A stretch of DNA of 64,000 bases from Armatimonadia bacterium (GCA_039679385.1 JBDKVB010000031.1:1-64000); one strand, 5' to 3'; shown: positions 42,051 to 51,182, counted from the stretch's first letter. The notes: generated from the letters alone by a model not told the origin. Program-made: numbers and translations.

Positions 42051-43994
42051 CTACTCGCCGGAGGACGCTGCCGAGGACGCCGTCGGCCGCCGACCCAGGG
42101 TTGCATCAATGGCCGGGCGCAGTCGCGACCAGATGTCCCGCGCCTGGTCGACGAGGTCGCGGCCGACTTCGTTGGGGCTGTAGGTGGCGAAGACGTAGGC
42201 ACTGGTGATGCCCTGCGAATCCTCCTCCGCTACCCCGACGTCCGAGGGCACCGAGTGCAGGAACTCCTTCTCGGTCTGGTAGTCAAGGCGCGGGTAGCCC
42301 CGAAGGCCGCAGAAGGCCATGAAGGCCCGGTACACGTGCCGCACGATCTGGGCGGCGGTGAGATTCGCGGCGAGGTCGCGCTGGTCCCAGATGTCGGCGA
42401 AGGGGTCTTCCGGCAGGTCGCTGAACTCGTCCTCCCTGCGCCGACCGAAACCAAGCCAACGCCGCAGCCGCTCCAGCAGGGCCAGCAAGGCCAGCCACAA
42501 GGAGTAGAAGGGCGCAGCCATGGCCCTTAGCGCAGCCATCACCTGTTCGCGGTACCGGATCAGCAGGTAGATCAGGATCGCCAGCAGCAGCAGAAGCAGC
42601 AGCCACCACCAGTTCTGCCGGACACCTGAGCCCTGCGACTTGGCGGCCATGCGGCCCTGGGCACTGTCGGCACCACCACCGGAGGCGCCGGAGCTCTGCG
42701 TCTGCGTGTTGTCCTGGCCACCTCCACCGCCTCCTCCGCCACCACCACCTGCGCTGGCTCCCTGGCCGCCACTACCACCGCCACCGGAGGCACCGGTGCC
42801 CTGACCGCCACCGGAGGACCCGCTCTGCCCAGTGGTACCCGCGTCGGCGGCGGCACCGCGTCCACTGGTCTCGGGCTCCAGGCCCGGCGCACTGCTGCTC
42901 TCCGGGTGCGACTGCGCAAAGCCCCAACTGGGACCCGTCTGCAGCCCCGCCGACGGTGTCTTCACCCAGTCTGGCGGCTGGTACAACTCGCCCCGGGCAG
43001 GTCCGAATCCTGGCCCACGCGGCAGCGGAAGCGCCACGAAGGCAATGACCATCACCAGCGCCAGACTCGTGGCGATCCAGGTCGGCGTGAGGCCACGACT
43101 GGCGGCCAGACGACGCCGGCGCACGTCCATGCGAATCGCCGACAGATTCGTCAGCGCCAGCAGGAAGAGCGCAAAGAAGGTGTAGCCCGCCACATACCAC
43201 GAAGCGCGGTCGAAGCGGCGCTCATCGCCCAGGCTGTGAGCCGCCAGCCCAAAGCAGATCACCGCGAACACCGACACCCACAGCACTGCGCGGCCCGGAT
43301 GATGCGCCTTGCTCCGCCGTCCATTGCGCCGGACAGCCACGCCGTCGGCGAGATCCGTGTAGATGCCCTGGCTCAGCGCATACTGGAAGTTCTCCTCCAG
43401 CGTACACTCGCGCGTCACCCGGTCGGCCACCCACCAGACGAGCGCCAACAGCAGCAGATTCAGTAGGAAGGACGCCGTCGGCCCCCAGTCCGAGACGGCG
43501 TGGATGAAGGCGCCGTCACCATGCATCAGGGTGAAGTCCCAGGTGGCATACCCCGCAACCAGGGCCACAGCGACGCCCAGCAGATACGGGTACACGCGCA
43601 GCTCCGAGGCATAGCGAGAGTGCGCATACGCGCGGAACCACAGCCGCAGACGAGCGATCCCCACGGTGGCGGCCAGGAAGGCCGTCGCGAACATCCGCAG
43701 GCCGTTGCCGAGAACGCTGCCCTGCGGGTCGCGCCACTCAATCAGGAAGCACACCAGACACCCGAGCATCCCGAAGATGCCCAGGGGAATGGCCACTTCA
43801 GTCAGCCAGTCGAAGGCCGGCGTCTCGACTTCCAGCGCTTCCTGCAGGACAACAGGCATCGCCTCGGGGCCGCGCACCGGTGCCGCTGGAGCTGGCGGCG
43901 GCACGACTTGGGACGCAGGCTCCGAGGCGGCGACGGGCTCCTCCGCAGCCTCTGCTGAATCTACGTATTCGGCGTTCTGGTCGGGTATTTCCAT
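42051..43994 (-). CDS. DUF4129-domain membrane protein
   Basis: Protein of 647 residues. Residues 1-60 are acidic and Pro-rich; about eight hydrophobic segments cover 60-340. Next comes a low-complexity linker very rich in Gly, Ser and Gln with an 11-Gly run (about 390-480), then one membrane helix (WWWLLLLLLLAILIYLLIRY). The cytoplasmic C-terminus carries the DUF4129 segment (TAAQIVRHVYRAFMAFCGLR, TEKEFLHSVPSD). The start is ATG 43994 (GAGGAAT upstream); a longer frame to 44117 lies within the previous gene. The usual partner, a transglutaminase-core protein, is absent or fused in lost form: its cysteine-protease core is not recognisable here. It works with MoxR and DUF58 in an unknown membrane-associated process. 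Confidence 0.75.
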   Translation of the reverse strand: MEIPDQNAEYVDSAEAAEEPVAASEPASQVVPPPAPAAPVRGPEAMPVVLQEALEVETPAFDWLTEVAIPLGIFGMLGCLVCFLIEWRDPQGSVLGNGLRMFATAFLAATVGIARLRLWFRAYAHSRYASELRVYPYLLGVAVALVAGYATWDFTLMHGDGAFIHAVSDWGPTASFLLNLLLLALVWWVADRVTRECTLEENFQYALSQGIYTDLADGVAVRRNGRRSKAHHPGRAVLWVSVFAVICFGLAAHSLGDERRFDRASWYVAGYTFFALFLLALTNLSAIRMDVRRRRLAASRGLTPTWIATSLALVMVIAFVALPLPRGPGFGPARGELYQPPDWVKTPSAGLQTGPSWGFAQSHPESSSAPGLEPETSGRGAAADAGTTGQSGSSGGGQGTGASGGGGSGGQGASAGGGGGGGGGGGQDNTQTQSSGASGGGADSAQGRMAAKSQGSGVRQNWWWLLLLLLLAILIYLLIRYREQVMAALRAMAAPFYSLWLALLALLERLRRWLGFGRRREDEFSDLPEDPFADIWDQRDLAANLTAAQIVRHVYRAFMAFCGLRGYPRLDYQTEKEFLHSVPSDVGVAEEDSQGITSAYVFATYSPNEVGRDLVDQARDIWSRLRPAIDATLGRRPTASSAASSGE

Positions 43995-44025
43995 ATTCCT
44001 CGTGGGCCGTCGGATGCCCCGGGCC

Positions 44026-45309
44026 CTACAGGACGATGTTGTGCAGATCGCTGTCCTGGCGCAGATGCAACATGGGCACACCCAGGTTCGCCAGCATCGC
44101 CTGGGTTCGTGGCGCATGGACCTCGTTGTCGATCAGCAGCACGAGAACACTGAACCCCGTAGTCTTGAGACGGACGATCTCTCGCCCTAGTTCCTGCGGC
44201 ACCGACGGCACAATGAGAATCACCGTGTCCTCGCGTGGCCAGCCGTTGTACTCGCGGGACACCATCTCGGCCAGGGGTAGACCATCGCTGAGGCTGAGCC
44301 GGGCGAGGGACTCCATGATCGACAGAATGCTCTCTCCCCCACGTCGGACTTCCACCTCCACAGGCCGCAGCCGCTCGCTGTCATGCCGGCGCTCCAGCAT
44401 CTCCCGGGCCTCGTCGCGGTTCACGGCCTCGACGGAGAAGGGCTGCACCTCCATCACATCGGCGGCGTCGACACCGTTGCTCACCAGCCCGACCTCGACC
44501 CCGCGGGTTGCCAGATACGTCGCCAGGGAAGCGGCCACCGTCGCCCCGAACTCCGACCGCTCAAGGCTGCGCTCGCCACTCCAGGCGAGGGTGTTGAAGT
44601 CCAGCACCAGATTCGCACCGAGCAGGCAGGAGGGATCGTAGACCTTCGAGTGCAGGACGCCGGTCTTCGCGCTGGCCTTCCAGTGCACGCGACGGAGCGG
44701 GTCGCCATGCTGGTACTCGCGCACTCCGGCAATCCGGGTCGGGTCCTCGAAGAGTCTCATCTGCACCGTCGTCTCGCCCATGGGACGATGCGTCGGCACC
44801 GAGTACTTGTCGATCGGCGCAATGCGCGGGTAGACGGTGATGAACTCCGCCTTCGCCTCGGCCAGGTAGCGGCGGGTCAGACCGAAGAGATCACCCGACT
44901 CAAACAGCACCGGACCGACCCGGTAGTAGCCCCGGCGCTCACACCGCACCCGATAGCGCAGGGTGATCGCCCCGTGGGGACGCATGACCGTTGCTCGCGA
45001 GGCAGCTCCTTCCGTGACCCGCAGACCATCCCCCAGCAGGTCCTCCATCACCACCCAGGGCAGGAAGGTCGGCCTGGTGTTGCGCACGCCGACGGTGACC
45101 ACGCACTCGTCGCCGATCTGCGCCTGCCGCAAGCTGCAGTGGCGCTCGGTCGTGAGGCCATCCAGGCTCAGGTAGGTCATCAGGTACGAAAACAGCGCCA
45201 CCAGGCAGCCGGCGTAGAACACGTACCCGAAGAACCCGATGCGGAAGACCCACGCACAGGCCAGGAAGCCGATCACGGCGACGGCGAAATAGGTGCGGCG
45301 ACGTTTCAT
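44026..45309 (-). CDS. DUF58-domain protein
   Basis: Protein of 427 residues with two N-terminal membrane helices (YFAVAVIGFLACAWVFRIG, YVFYAGCLVALFSYLM), a beta-sandwich-like middle, and the DUF58 hallmark YQHGDPLRRVHWKASAKTG near residues 197-215. A vWA-like fold follows (LVLDFNTLAWSG, GVEVGLVSNG, ILIVPSVPQELG). The order MoxR then DUF58 is standard; MoxR ATPases are thought to act as chaperones for the vWA partner. Spacing is 49 bases from MoxR and 31 to DUF4129, consistent with one transcript. Confidence 0.87.
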   Translation of the reverse strand: MKRRRTYFAVAVIGFLACAWVFRIGFFGYVFYAGCLVALFSYLMTYLSLDGLTTERHCSLRQAQIGDECVVTVGVRNTRPTFLPWVVMEDLLGDGLRVTEGAASRATVMRPHGAITLRYRVRCERRGYYRVGPVLFESGDLFGLTRRYLAEAKAEFITVYPRIAPIDKYSVPTHRPMGETTVQMRLFEDPTRIAGVREYQHGDPLRRVHWKASAKTGVLHSKVYDPSCLLGANLVLDFNTLAWSGERSLERSEFGATVAASLATYLATRGVEVGLVSNGVDAADVMEVQPFSVEAVNRDEAREMLERRHDSERLRPVEVEVRRGGESILSIMESLARLSLSDGLPLAEMVSREYNGWPREDTVILIVPSVPQELGREIVRLKTTGFSVLVLLIDNEVHAPRTQAMLANLGVPMLHLRQDSDLHNIVL

Positions 45310-45358
45310 GGAACCACCATCGGCAGCAACTCACCCGTCAGGTGTGCCCGAGGAGCGG

Positions 45359-46309
45359 TTAGCCCTGCCGCGTCTTCTCGATCGGGGCCGGCACCGTCTC
45401 GATGAGGGCCTCGACAATGTGCTCGGCGCCCTGCCCGCGCAGTCTGGATTCGGGCGCGACGATCACGCGATGGCACAGCACGGCCTGCACCATGTACTTC
45501 ACATCATCGGGAGTGGCGAAGTTCCGTCCCTCCACGGCCGCCAGGGCCTGCGCCGTCCGGTACAGGGCCATCGAGGCACGCGGGCTGGCGCCCATCACAA
45601 GGTCGGGGCTGTGCCGCGTCGCATGGACCAGCCGCACCACGTACTCACGCACCTTGTCATGCAAGAACACGTTGCGCACTTCTGCCTGCGCCACCGTCAG
45701 CTCCTCCACCGTCACGACCTGCCGGAGCTGGTCAATGGGATGGGCCAGCCGCAGGCGCTCCAGCATGACGTTCTCATCGGAGAAGGAGGGGTAGCCAATG
45801 CTCATGCGGATCAGGAAGCGGTCGAGCTGCGCTTCGGGCAAGGGGAAGGTTCCCTCATGCTCAATGGGGTTCTGGGTCGCGAGGACCATGAAGGGTCGTG
45901 GCAGCGGGTAGGTCTCACCGTCGGCGGAGACCTGGCGCTCTCCCATGGCCTCCAGCAGTGCCGACTGCGCCCGAGGAGTAGCGCGGTTGATCTCGTCGGC
46001 GAGCAGGATCTGGTGGAACACCGGGCCGGCGCGGAACTCGAACTCCGTGAGCTTTTGGTTGAACACCGATACGCCGGTCACGTCTGAGGGCAGCAGGTCC
46101 GGCGTGCACTGCACCCGGGCGAAGCTGCAGCCGAGAGAACGAGCCAGGGCGCGAGCCAGCATGGTCTTGGCGACGCCGGGCACGTCCTCCATCAGGACAT
46201 GACCTTCGCACAGCAGGGCCACCAGCGCCAGGCGAATCTGGTCGCGCTTGCCCACCACCACCTGCTCTACGTTCTCGATCACCTTGCGCGCAAAAGCAGC
46301 TACATCCAT
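45359..46309 (-). CDS. MoxR-family AAA+ ATPase
   Basis: AAA+ ATPase of 316 residues. Walker A is EDVPGVAKTMLARALA near residues 41-56, Walker B with sensor features ILLADEINRATPRAQSALLEAM, then FMVLATQNPIEHEGTFPLPEAQLDRF as sensor 1. The start is ATG 46309 with GGGAGGT 9 bases upstream, better than the longer frame to 46351. It is the first gene of the leftward operon and is divergent from cdaA. MoxR proteins help assemble or activate vWA-domain partners such as the DUF58 protein next door. Confidence 0.93.
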   Translation of the reverse strand: MDVAAFARKVIENVEQVVVGKRDQIRLALVALLCEGHVLMEDVPGVAKTMLARALARSLGCSFARVQCTPDLLPSDVTGVSVFNQKLTEFEFRAGPVFHQILLADEINRATPRAQSALLEAMGERQVSADGETYPLPRPFMVLATQNPIEHEGTFPLPEAQLDRFLIRMSIGYPSFSDENVMLERLRLAHPIDQLRQVVTVEELTVAQAEVRNVFLHDKVREYVVRLVHATRHSPDLVMGASPRASMALYRTAQALAAVEGRNFATPDDVKYMVQAVLCHRVIVAPESRLRGQGAEHIVEALIETVPAPIEKTRQG

Positions 46310-46467
46310 GGACCAAGACCTCCCGGACGGCCGCCGATCTGAGGGAAGCAATCCTGCGGCCCGACCACAATCCAGCAGATTCTGCCTATTTCACCCGCCG
46401 CTCCCTCTCCACCTGCGTCGACGGCATAAGGCGCCTTCAAGCGTCCCGGGCCTCACAGGTCCGTGGT

Positions 46468-46497
46468 TTGACGCTCCCGGAGGCCCTGTGCTATAGT
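46468..46497 (+). promoter_or_regulatory. sigma-70-type promoter of cdaA
   Basis: TTGACG (46468-46473) and TATAGT (46492-46497), each 5 of 6 to consensus, with an 18-base spacer and an extended TGC before the -10. A small hairpin (AGACGC/GCGTCT, 46501-46517) would lie at the 5' end of the message. Confidence 0.7.
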
Positions 46498-46547
46498 GCG
46501 AGACGCAGTTCGCGTCTGCGACACGGCGGCCCTTTGTGGGACCCTAG

Positions 46548-47366
46548 ATGGTACTCTGGCAGACAATTCTCGACACCCTTCGACACGTCACCTGGGTTGA
46601 CGTGGTTGATGTAAGCCTCATTGCCTACATCACCTACCGTCTCGCCCTCGCCCTCCGCGGGACACGCGTCGTCTCCCTGATTCGCGGGATTCTCGTCGTG
46701 GCCGCCCTACTGTGGCTCAGTACCGGCCTTCCCACCTTCAACTGGATCCTTCGTCGCGTCCTCCCCACCGGCGTCATCGCTCTCATCATCATCTTCCAGC
46801 CCGAACTGCGCATGGCCCTCGAGCGCCTGGGACGCGGTCGCTTCCTGCATCTGGGCTTCGGCATCTTTGAGATGCACGGCGAGCTCGTCGAACGCGTCGT
46901 CAGTGAGGTCATGGACGCCTGCGAGGAGTTCTCGGCTCGTCGCATCGGCGCACTGATCGTCTTCGAGCGCGAGGCCAGCCTCATCGACATCACCCGCACC
47001 GGCAAGACCATCAACGGCACGGTTTCCTCCGAGCTGATTGCCACGATCTTCTCGCACCACAGCCCTCTGCACGACGGCGCCATCGTCATTCGGGACGACC
47101 AACTGATCGCCGCGGGCTGTGTGCTGCCGCACTCTGAGAACCCCGGGCTGTCCGTAACCACCGGCATGCGACATCGCGCTGCCCTGGGGCTGTCTGAACG
47201 CACCGATGCCGTCTGCGTCGTCGTCTCCGAGGAGACCGGCGGCATGACTCTCGCCTTCGAGGGCACGCTGACGCCTAGCCTGGAACGAATCCAGCTCACC
47301 GAGCGCCTGCTTGAGCTCTTCGAGTCCGACAAGCGCTCCACCAAGCTATTCTTCTGGAGAAAGTAA
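46548..47366 (+). CDS. cdaA: diadenylate cyclase CdaA
   Basis: Membrane-bound diadenylate cyclase that makes c-di-AMP from two ATP. Three N-terminal membrane helices (residues about 18-82) lead to the DAC domain with FQPELRMALERLGRG, the DGA motif in SPLHDGAIVI (about residue 175) and the RHR motif in GMRHRAALGLSE (about residue 208). The 272-residue length equals that of well-studied CdaA proteins. The ribosome site before ATG 46548 is weak, but the promoter is strong. It is followed after 48 bases by cdaR, its usual regulator; glmM, often third, is not here. Confidence 0.95.
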   Translation: MVLWQTILDTLRHVTWVDVVDVSLIAYITYRLALALRGTRVVSLIRGILVVAALLWLSTGLPTFNWILRRVLPTGVIALIIIFQPELRMALERLGRGRFLHLGFGIFEMHGELVERVVSEVMDACEEFSARRIGALIVFEREASLIDITRTGKTINGTVSSELIATIFSHHSPLHDGAIVIRDDQLIAAGCVLPHSENPGLSVTTGMRHRAALGLSERTDAVCVVVSEETGGMTLAFEGTLTPSLERIQLTERLLELFESDKRSTKLFFWRK

Positions 47367-47414
47367 CGCCTCCGGGCCGCCCTTTTACGCCCGGGATACC
47401 ATACGGTCCTGAAT

Positions 47415-48617
47415 ATGCTACGCGCAATCTACTCAGCCATCCGTCATGAGTTCGGCCTCAAGCTGGTCTCCGTGCTTGCGGCCGTCTCCCTGTGGCTGTA
47501 TGTCATGAACACCCAGGACCCGGTGCGCACTGAGAGCTACGAGACCCAGATCAGTGCCGTCAACGTGCCGGCGGGCCTTGTGGTTACCCAGACACTTCCG
47601 GAGAGGGTGCGGTTCACCGTCAAGGGCCGCCTCTCCGAGTTGCACAAGGGCCAGGCGGCGACGATCCACGTAACCGCCGACCTGACCAACTGCAAACTCG
47701 GCCGCAACCAGGTCCAGTTGACGCTCATGGGTATGCCTGAGCGCCTCGTTCTGGGCGGCATTGACCGACGCACCGCTCAGATCTGGCTGGACAACCTGGA
47801 CACCCGCAAGGTCCCGGTTCGGCCCATTCTCTCAGGGCGACCGCGCGACGGAATGCGGTTCTCGGAAACGCCTTCTGTTGAGCCGGAGGAAGTGGAGCTC
47901 ACCGGTCCGGCGCAGACCCTCAGCAAGGCCTGGGGAGCTGTGGCCCGCGTCGACGTCAGCAAGGCGCGTCCCGGCGAGAGGGTTCGCGTTCAGGTCGTCG
48001 CGGTGGACGACGAGCGCCAGCCTCTCCCCGCCCTGGCAGCGCGACCGGAGTTCGTCGAGGTCATCCTGCACGAGATGGCCACGCAGTCCCGCCGTGTGCC
48101 CGTGCATGTGAGCCTCACTGCGCCACCCAACGGCTACGTTGTGGGTGAAGTACACTGCGATCCGGCGGAGGTGACGGTGCACGGCCCTGCGGCAGCGATC
48201 GAGGGCATCACTTCCGTGAGCACCACCCGCCAGGATATCAGTGACCTGCGCGGCAGCCGCTTAGCCCAGGCAAAGCTGACACTGCCATCAGGGGTCACAG
48301 TCGAGGGCGACGTGGCCGAGGTGAAGGTGCAGATCACGGTTCGGCCGAAGCCGCAGGGCGTTGGAGGGCAAGCCCCGTCCGAGGCCGAGCCGGGAACTCC
48401 GACGACCCCGGAGCCCTCAAAGCCGGGGGGCACTCGTCCCTCGACTGAACCCCCGTCGAACACGGGGGAGCCGCAGGAGCAGGGGACCAAGCCTCCTGCC
48501 CATCCCGAGCCGGCGCCGAGTACCAAGCCACAGCCGAAGCCTTCCGAGAAGCCGGCCGATAGAGCTTCCGCTGAGCGCCAGGAGGTGAGTCGCCGCCCGC
48601 ACCCCGCGGCATTGTGA
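47415..48617 (+). CDS. cdaR: CdaR-like YbbR-domain protein
   Basis: Regulator of CdaA with one N-terminal membrane helix (FGLKLVSVLAAVSLWLYVMN) and an extracytoplasmic part of YbbR repeats. They begin near VNVPAGLVVTQTLPERVRFTVKG, VPVRPILSGRPRDGMRF, and VPVHVSLTAPPNGYVVGEV, with VTVHGPAAAIEGI and VELTGPAQTL as typical repeat ends. About 80 C-terminal residues are Pro, Glu, Lys and Thr-rich, which CdaR of model species lacks, perhaps a wall- or periplasm-spanning tail. It shares the cdaA transcript. In known systems it senses something outside the membrane and tunes c-di-AMP output. Confidence 0.87.
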   Translation: MLRAIYSAIRHEFGLKLVSVLAAVSLWLYVMNTQDPVRTESYETQISAVNVPAGLVVTQTLPERVRFTVKGRLSELHKGQAATIHVTADLTNCKLGRNQVQLTLMGMPERLVLGGIDRRTAQIWLDNLDTRKVPVRPILSGRPRDGMRFSETPSVEPEEVELTGPAQTLSKAWGAVARVDVSKARPGERVRVQVVAVDDERQPLPALAARPEFVEVILHEMATQSRRVPVHVSLTAPPNGYVVGEVHCDPAEVTVHGPAAAIEGITSVSTTRQDISDLRGSRLAQAKLTLPSGVTVEGDVAEVKVQITVRPKPQGVGGQAPSEAEPGTPTTPEPSKPGGTRPSTEPPSNTGEPQEQGTKPPAHPEPAPSTKPQPKPSEKPADRASAERQEVSRRPHPAAL

Positions 48618-48756
48618 CTTCGCAGTACGCACCGTCTCAGGTTCTCGGAGGGGGCGGTCTTTCCGCCCGACCTGCTGAAGGTGCAGCTTCGCACTACAAC
48701 TCACAGCACGGGCCCTGCAATGCAGAGGGTCGCCGCCAACAAAGGGGGGTCGTTTG

Positions 48757-49881
48757 GTGGCAAACACCTCAATCGCCGACGTTCTGGCATTGCTCGGGGG
48801 GCCGGGCCTGGAAGACGTCACTTCTGATGCGCGGGGGCGCTTCAGGACGTTTCTGTGCCAGCCTAAGTGGTCTCCCGAGGACTTGCGTGTATGGATCGAC
48901 GAGTGCATGGAACTCGCCTGCCGGGCGCATTCCGAGTACTACTTCGCGCTCCAAGACCTCATCGTCAGCATCGGCATCCACCTCGGATTCGAGGTGGAGT
49001 TTGGCGCATATACAAGCACCGATCCGGGGTGGCCCATTCCTTACGACGGACGCTGGCGCGCGATTACCGGCGAGGACATCGTCGTGGAGGTCAAGAGCTC
49101 GCCCTGGCCGCTCGGTTGCACAAACCAGTTGGGCAGCTACATGGAGGAGTACCGCCGCGGTTGCCCTCCGCAGCATCCACAGGTGCTCGGCATCTACGCC
49201 ATCGGCACCGGGGACTTCTCCGGCCTCATCGACCAGATCAAGGGCAGCGACTACCGAAACCGTCTCAAGGTCATTTCCTTCCACGATCTTCTCCGTCTAT
49301 ACTCCCTGCGCAACACTCTCGCCCGACAGATGCCCATGGAGCGCATCTACCAGGTCCTCCAGGACCTCCTGATGCCCCTGGAGAGCGTCAACGTCGGCAG
49401 CCTCGTCGACATCATCCAGGGCGTGGCCGGAGTCTCCTGGCACACTCCCGAAGAGGACGCCCCTGCCGAGCCGACCCGCCACTGGCGGCGCTCTGAGTTG
49501 CGGGAGTTCCTCGACGAGTGTCAGCCAAACCAGCTCGCCATGCTCCTGGCCCTGGCCACTTCCCAGGACCAGATGGCGGCGACCGAACTGCTGCGTCGCA
49601 TGAGGGTTCTGGCGCCGTCGATCCCGGGACTCGATGCACGGCAGGCCTTCTCCGCCAAGACCATCGGCGGTGCACGCAGCGGCCTGTCAAAGCGCGAGCA
49701 AATCCTCGACAAGGACAGCGTGATCGAGAGCTTCAACGGTCAGTACTGCCTGCGCGAGGACTACCGGCAGTGGGTGTATGAGTGGCTCAAGTGCCGTGGA
49801 ATTGTGCCGATCTCGGCCGAGCTCAACCTGGAGCTCGACGGTCTCTTCGCGGAGGCCCAGTGCGCCGGCGCCGCTGGATGA
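48757..49881 (+). CDS. orphan protein with PD-(D/E)XK nuclease-like motif
   Basis: Protein of 374 residues not assigned to a named family. Residues about 60-112 follow the PD-(D/E)XK layout: helix YFALQDLIVSIGIHLGFEVE, then PYDGRWRAITGEDIVVEVKSS, giving Asp-x13-Glu-x-Lys and a strand of the kind that holds the metal. The next 110 residues look alpha/beta (HPQVLGIYAIG, RLKVISFHDLL), and the C-terminal 140 residues look helical and may be a DNA-binding or winged-helix part (REFLDECQPNQLAMLLALAT, LSKREQILDKDSV). The start is GTG 48757 behind a G-run (48744-48749); TTG 48754 is possible. No methylase or restriction partner is adjacent. Nuclease activity is a prediction from the motif alone. Confidence 0.55.
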   Translation: MANTSIADVLALLGGPGLEDVTSDARGRFRTFLCQPKWSPEDLRVWIDECMELACRAHSEYYFALQDLIVSIGIHLGFEVEFGAYTSTDPGWPIPYDGRWRAITGEDIVVEVKSSPWPLGCTNQLGSYMEEYRRGCPPQHPQVLGIYAIGTGDFSGLIDQIKGSDYRNRLKVISFHDLLRLYSLRNTLARQMPMERIYQVLQDLLMPLESVNVGSLVDIIQGVAGVSWHTPEEDAPAEPTRHWRRSELREFLDECQPNQLAMLLALATSQDQMAATELLRRMRVLAPSIPGLDARQAFSAKTIGGARSGLSKREQILDKDSVIESFNGQYCLREDYRQWVYEWLKCRGIVPISAELNLELDGLFAEAQCAGAAG

Positions 49882-49922
49882 GCGGAACCCGGGGCGCCGT
49901 CAGCCACGTACCCTAGACCAAA

Positions 49923-49982
49923 CAGGGGACCCGTGGTGCTGCGCTCTCCCTTGAGAGCCTCTGCAGCACCACAGGTCCCCTG
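49923..49982. terminator. long inverted repeat, probable terminator for the leftward epimerase
   Basis: Arms 49923-49942 and 49963-49982 pair over 20 bases with one mismatch (C49932 against A49973). Reading leftward the stem is followed by TGTTTGG, so it best serves the epimerase gene that ends at 50015. It may also block readthrough from the orphan gene ending at 49881. The loop holds a further CTCTC/GAGAG stem. Confidence 0.6.
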
Positions 49983-50014
49983 CCCTTCAGCTTTCACCAC
50001 GATCTACGACGGTG

Positions 50015-50947
50015 TTACTTCGCCGCCTGCCCAGACCGCACGTAGTCGACCGCAAGCTGGCAGCCCTGCCGGAAGTTCACGCTCGGCTCCCAGCCCAGGA
50101 CCTCCTTCGCCTTGCGGGCGTCCAGCGCCGTCCGGCGGATCTCACCCTTGCGCTCCTCGGCGTACACAGCGGGCTTCGCGTAGCCCGTCGCGGCCGCGAT
50201 CGCATCGTAGACTTCCTGATCGGCGGTCTCGACGCCCGTGCCGATGTTGAAGATGTCGTTGTCGCCACGGGTCAGGGCCAGCACGTTCGCCTGCACTACA
50301 TCGCCCACGTATACGTAGTCTCGCGTCTTGTCGCCCTTGCCGAAGATACGCGGCTGCTCGCCGCGCAGCATCATCCCAGAGAAGATGGCCGTTACCCCGG
50401 CCTCACCGTGGGGGTTCTGGCGGGGCCCATAGACGTTGGCGTAGCGCAGCACCGTGTAGCGCAGCCCGTCATTGTAGTTGTACAGCCACAGGTAGTGCTC
50501 GACCGTGTGCTTGGAGATCCCATACTGGGAGATCGGGTGGATGCCCGCCGTCTCCGGCGCAGGCATGATATCCGGCTCACCGTAGCACGCGCCGCCGCTG
50601 GAGGCGTAGATGACCTTCTCGATACCGTTGCGCAACGCGGCCTCAAGCAGGTAGATGCTCCCCACGATATTGGTTGCCGCATCGAAGGCCGGGTCTTCCA
50701 CGCCCCTGCGCACATCCATCTGCGCCGCGTGATGGTTCAGGATCTGTGGCCGCTCCGTCGCAAAGACGTCGAGCACGCGGTCCCAGTCGCGGATATCCAC
50801 TTCATACAGCCGCGCCCGGGGATCGATGTTCTCCCTGCGCCCCGTCGACAGGTTGTCCAGGATCGCGACGTCATGGCCCTCGGCCAGATACCGATCCACG
50901 ATATTGGAGCCGATGAATCCGGCTCCGCCAGTCACCAGAATCTTCAT
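50015..50947 (-). CDS. NAD-dependent nucleotide-sugar epimerase (UDP-glucose 4-epimerase-like)
   Basis: Extended SDR of 310 residues. It has ILVTGGAGFIGSNIVDRYL, LDNLSTGRREN, the HHAAQMDVRRGVEDP segment, catalytic ASSGGACYGE and YGISKHTVEHYL, RYANVYGPRQNPHGEAGVTAIF, and RDYVYVGDVVQAN. This pattern is close to GalE-like epimerases of the short bacterial type, which act on UDP-glucose or UDP-N-acetylglucosamine. The start is ATG 50947 with GGAG upstream; a longer frame to 51055 is not supported. It stands alone, away from the sugar cluster at 26-40 kb, with its own terminator. Confidence 0.9.
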   Translation of the reverse strand: MKILVTGGAGFIGSNIVDRYLAEGHDVAILDNLSTGRRENIDPRARLYEVDIRDWDRVLDVFATERPQILNHHAAQMDVRRGVEDPAFDAATNIVGSIYLLEAALRNGIEKVIYASSGGACYGEPDIMPAPETAGIHPISQYGISKHTVEHYLWLYNYNDGLRYTVLRYANVYGPRQNPHGEAGVTAIFSGMMLRGEQPRIFGKGDKTRDYVYVGDVVQANVLALTRGDNDIFNIGTGVETADQEVYDAIAAATGYAKPAVYAEERKGEIRRTALDARKAKEVLGWEPSVNFRQGCQLAVDYVRSGQAAK

Positions 50948-51093
50948 GACACTAGCTCCTTCAGGGGCGCCCAGTGCGCCCGGCTGCTGCCTCAAGCCTG
51001 TCTGAGCCCGTGGTCCTCCGACCTCCTGCGGCCTTCGCAGGCGATGCCTTCCCAACCTTCGGCAAGGTCATCGCCCAGGCTCTCAGCCAGTTT

Positions 51094-51122
51094 AGGGTAG
51101 CACATTACGGGGCATACGACAA
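51094..51122 (-). promoter_or_regulatory. possible promoter of the epimerase
   Basis: On the minus strand TTGTCG (51117-51122) and TACCCT (51094-51099) with a 17-base spacer and TGC before the -10. The -10 matches only 3 of 6. Confidence 0.3.
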
Positions 51123-51152
51123 AGGGCATTGCGTGGCGGTGACCTTTTCGGG

Positions 51153-51182
51153 TTGACGAAACCGCGCCCTAGGCGTTAGGAT
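51153..51182 (+). promoter_or_regulatory. promoter of the two-repeat exported protein
   Basis: TTGACG (51153-51158) and TAGGAT (51177-51182) with an 18-base spacer, about 65 bases before the ATG at 51248. Confidence 0.45.
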
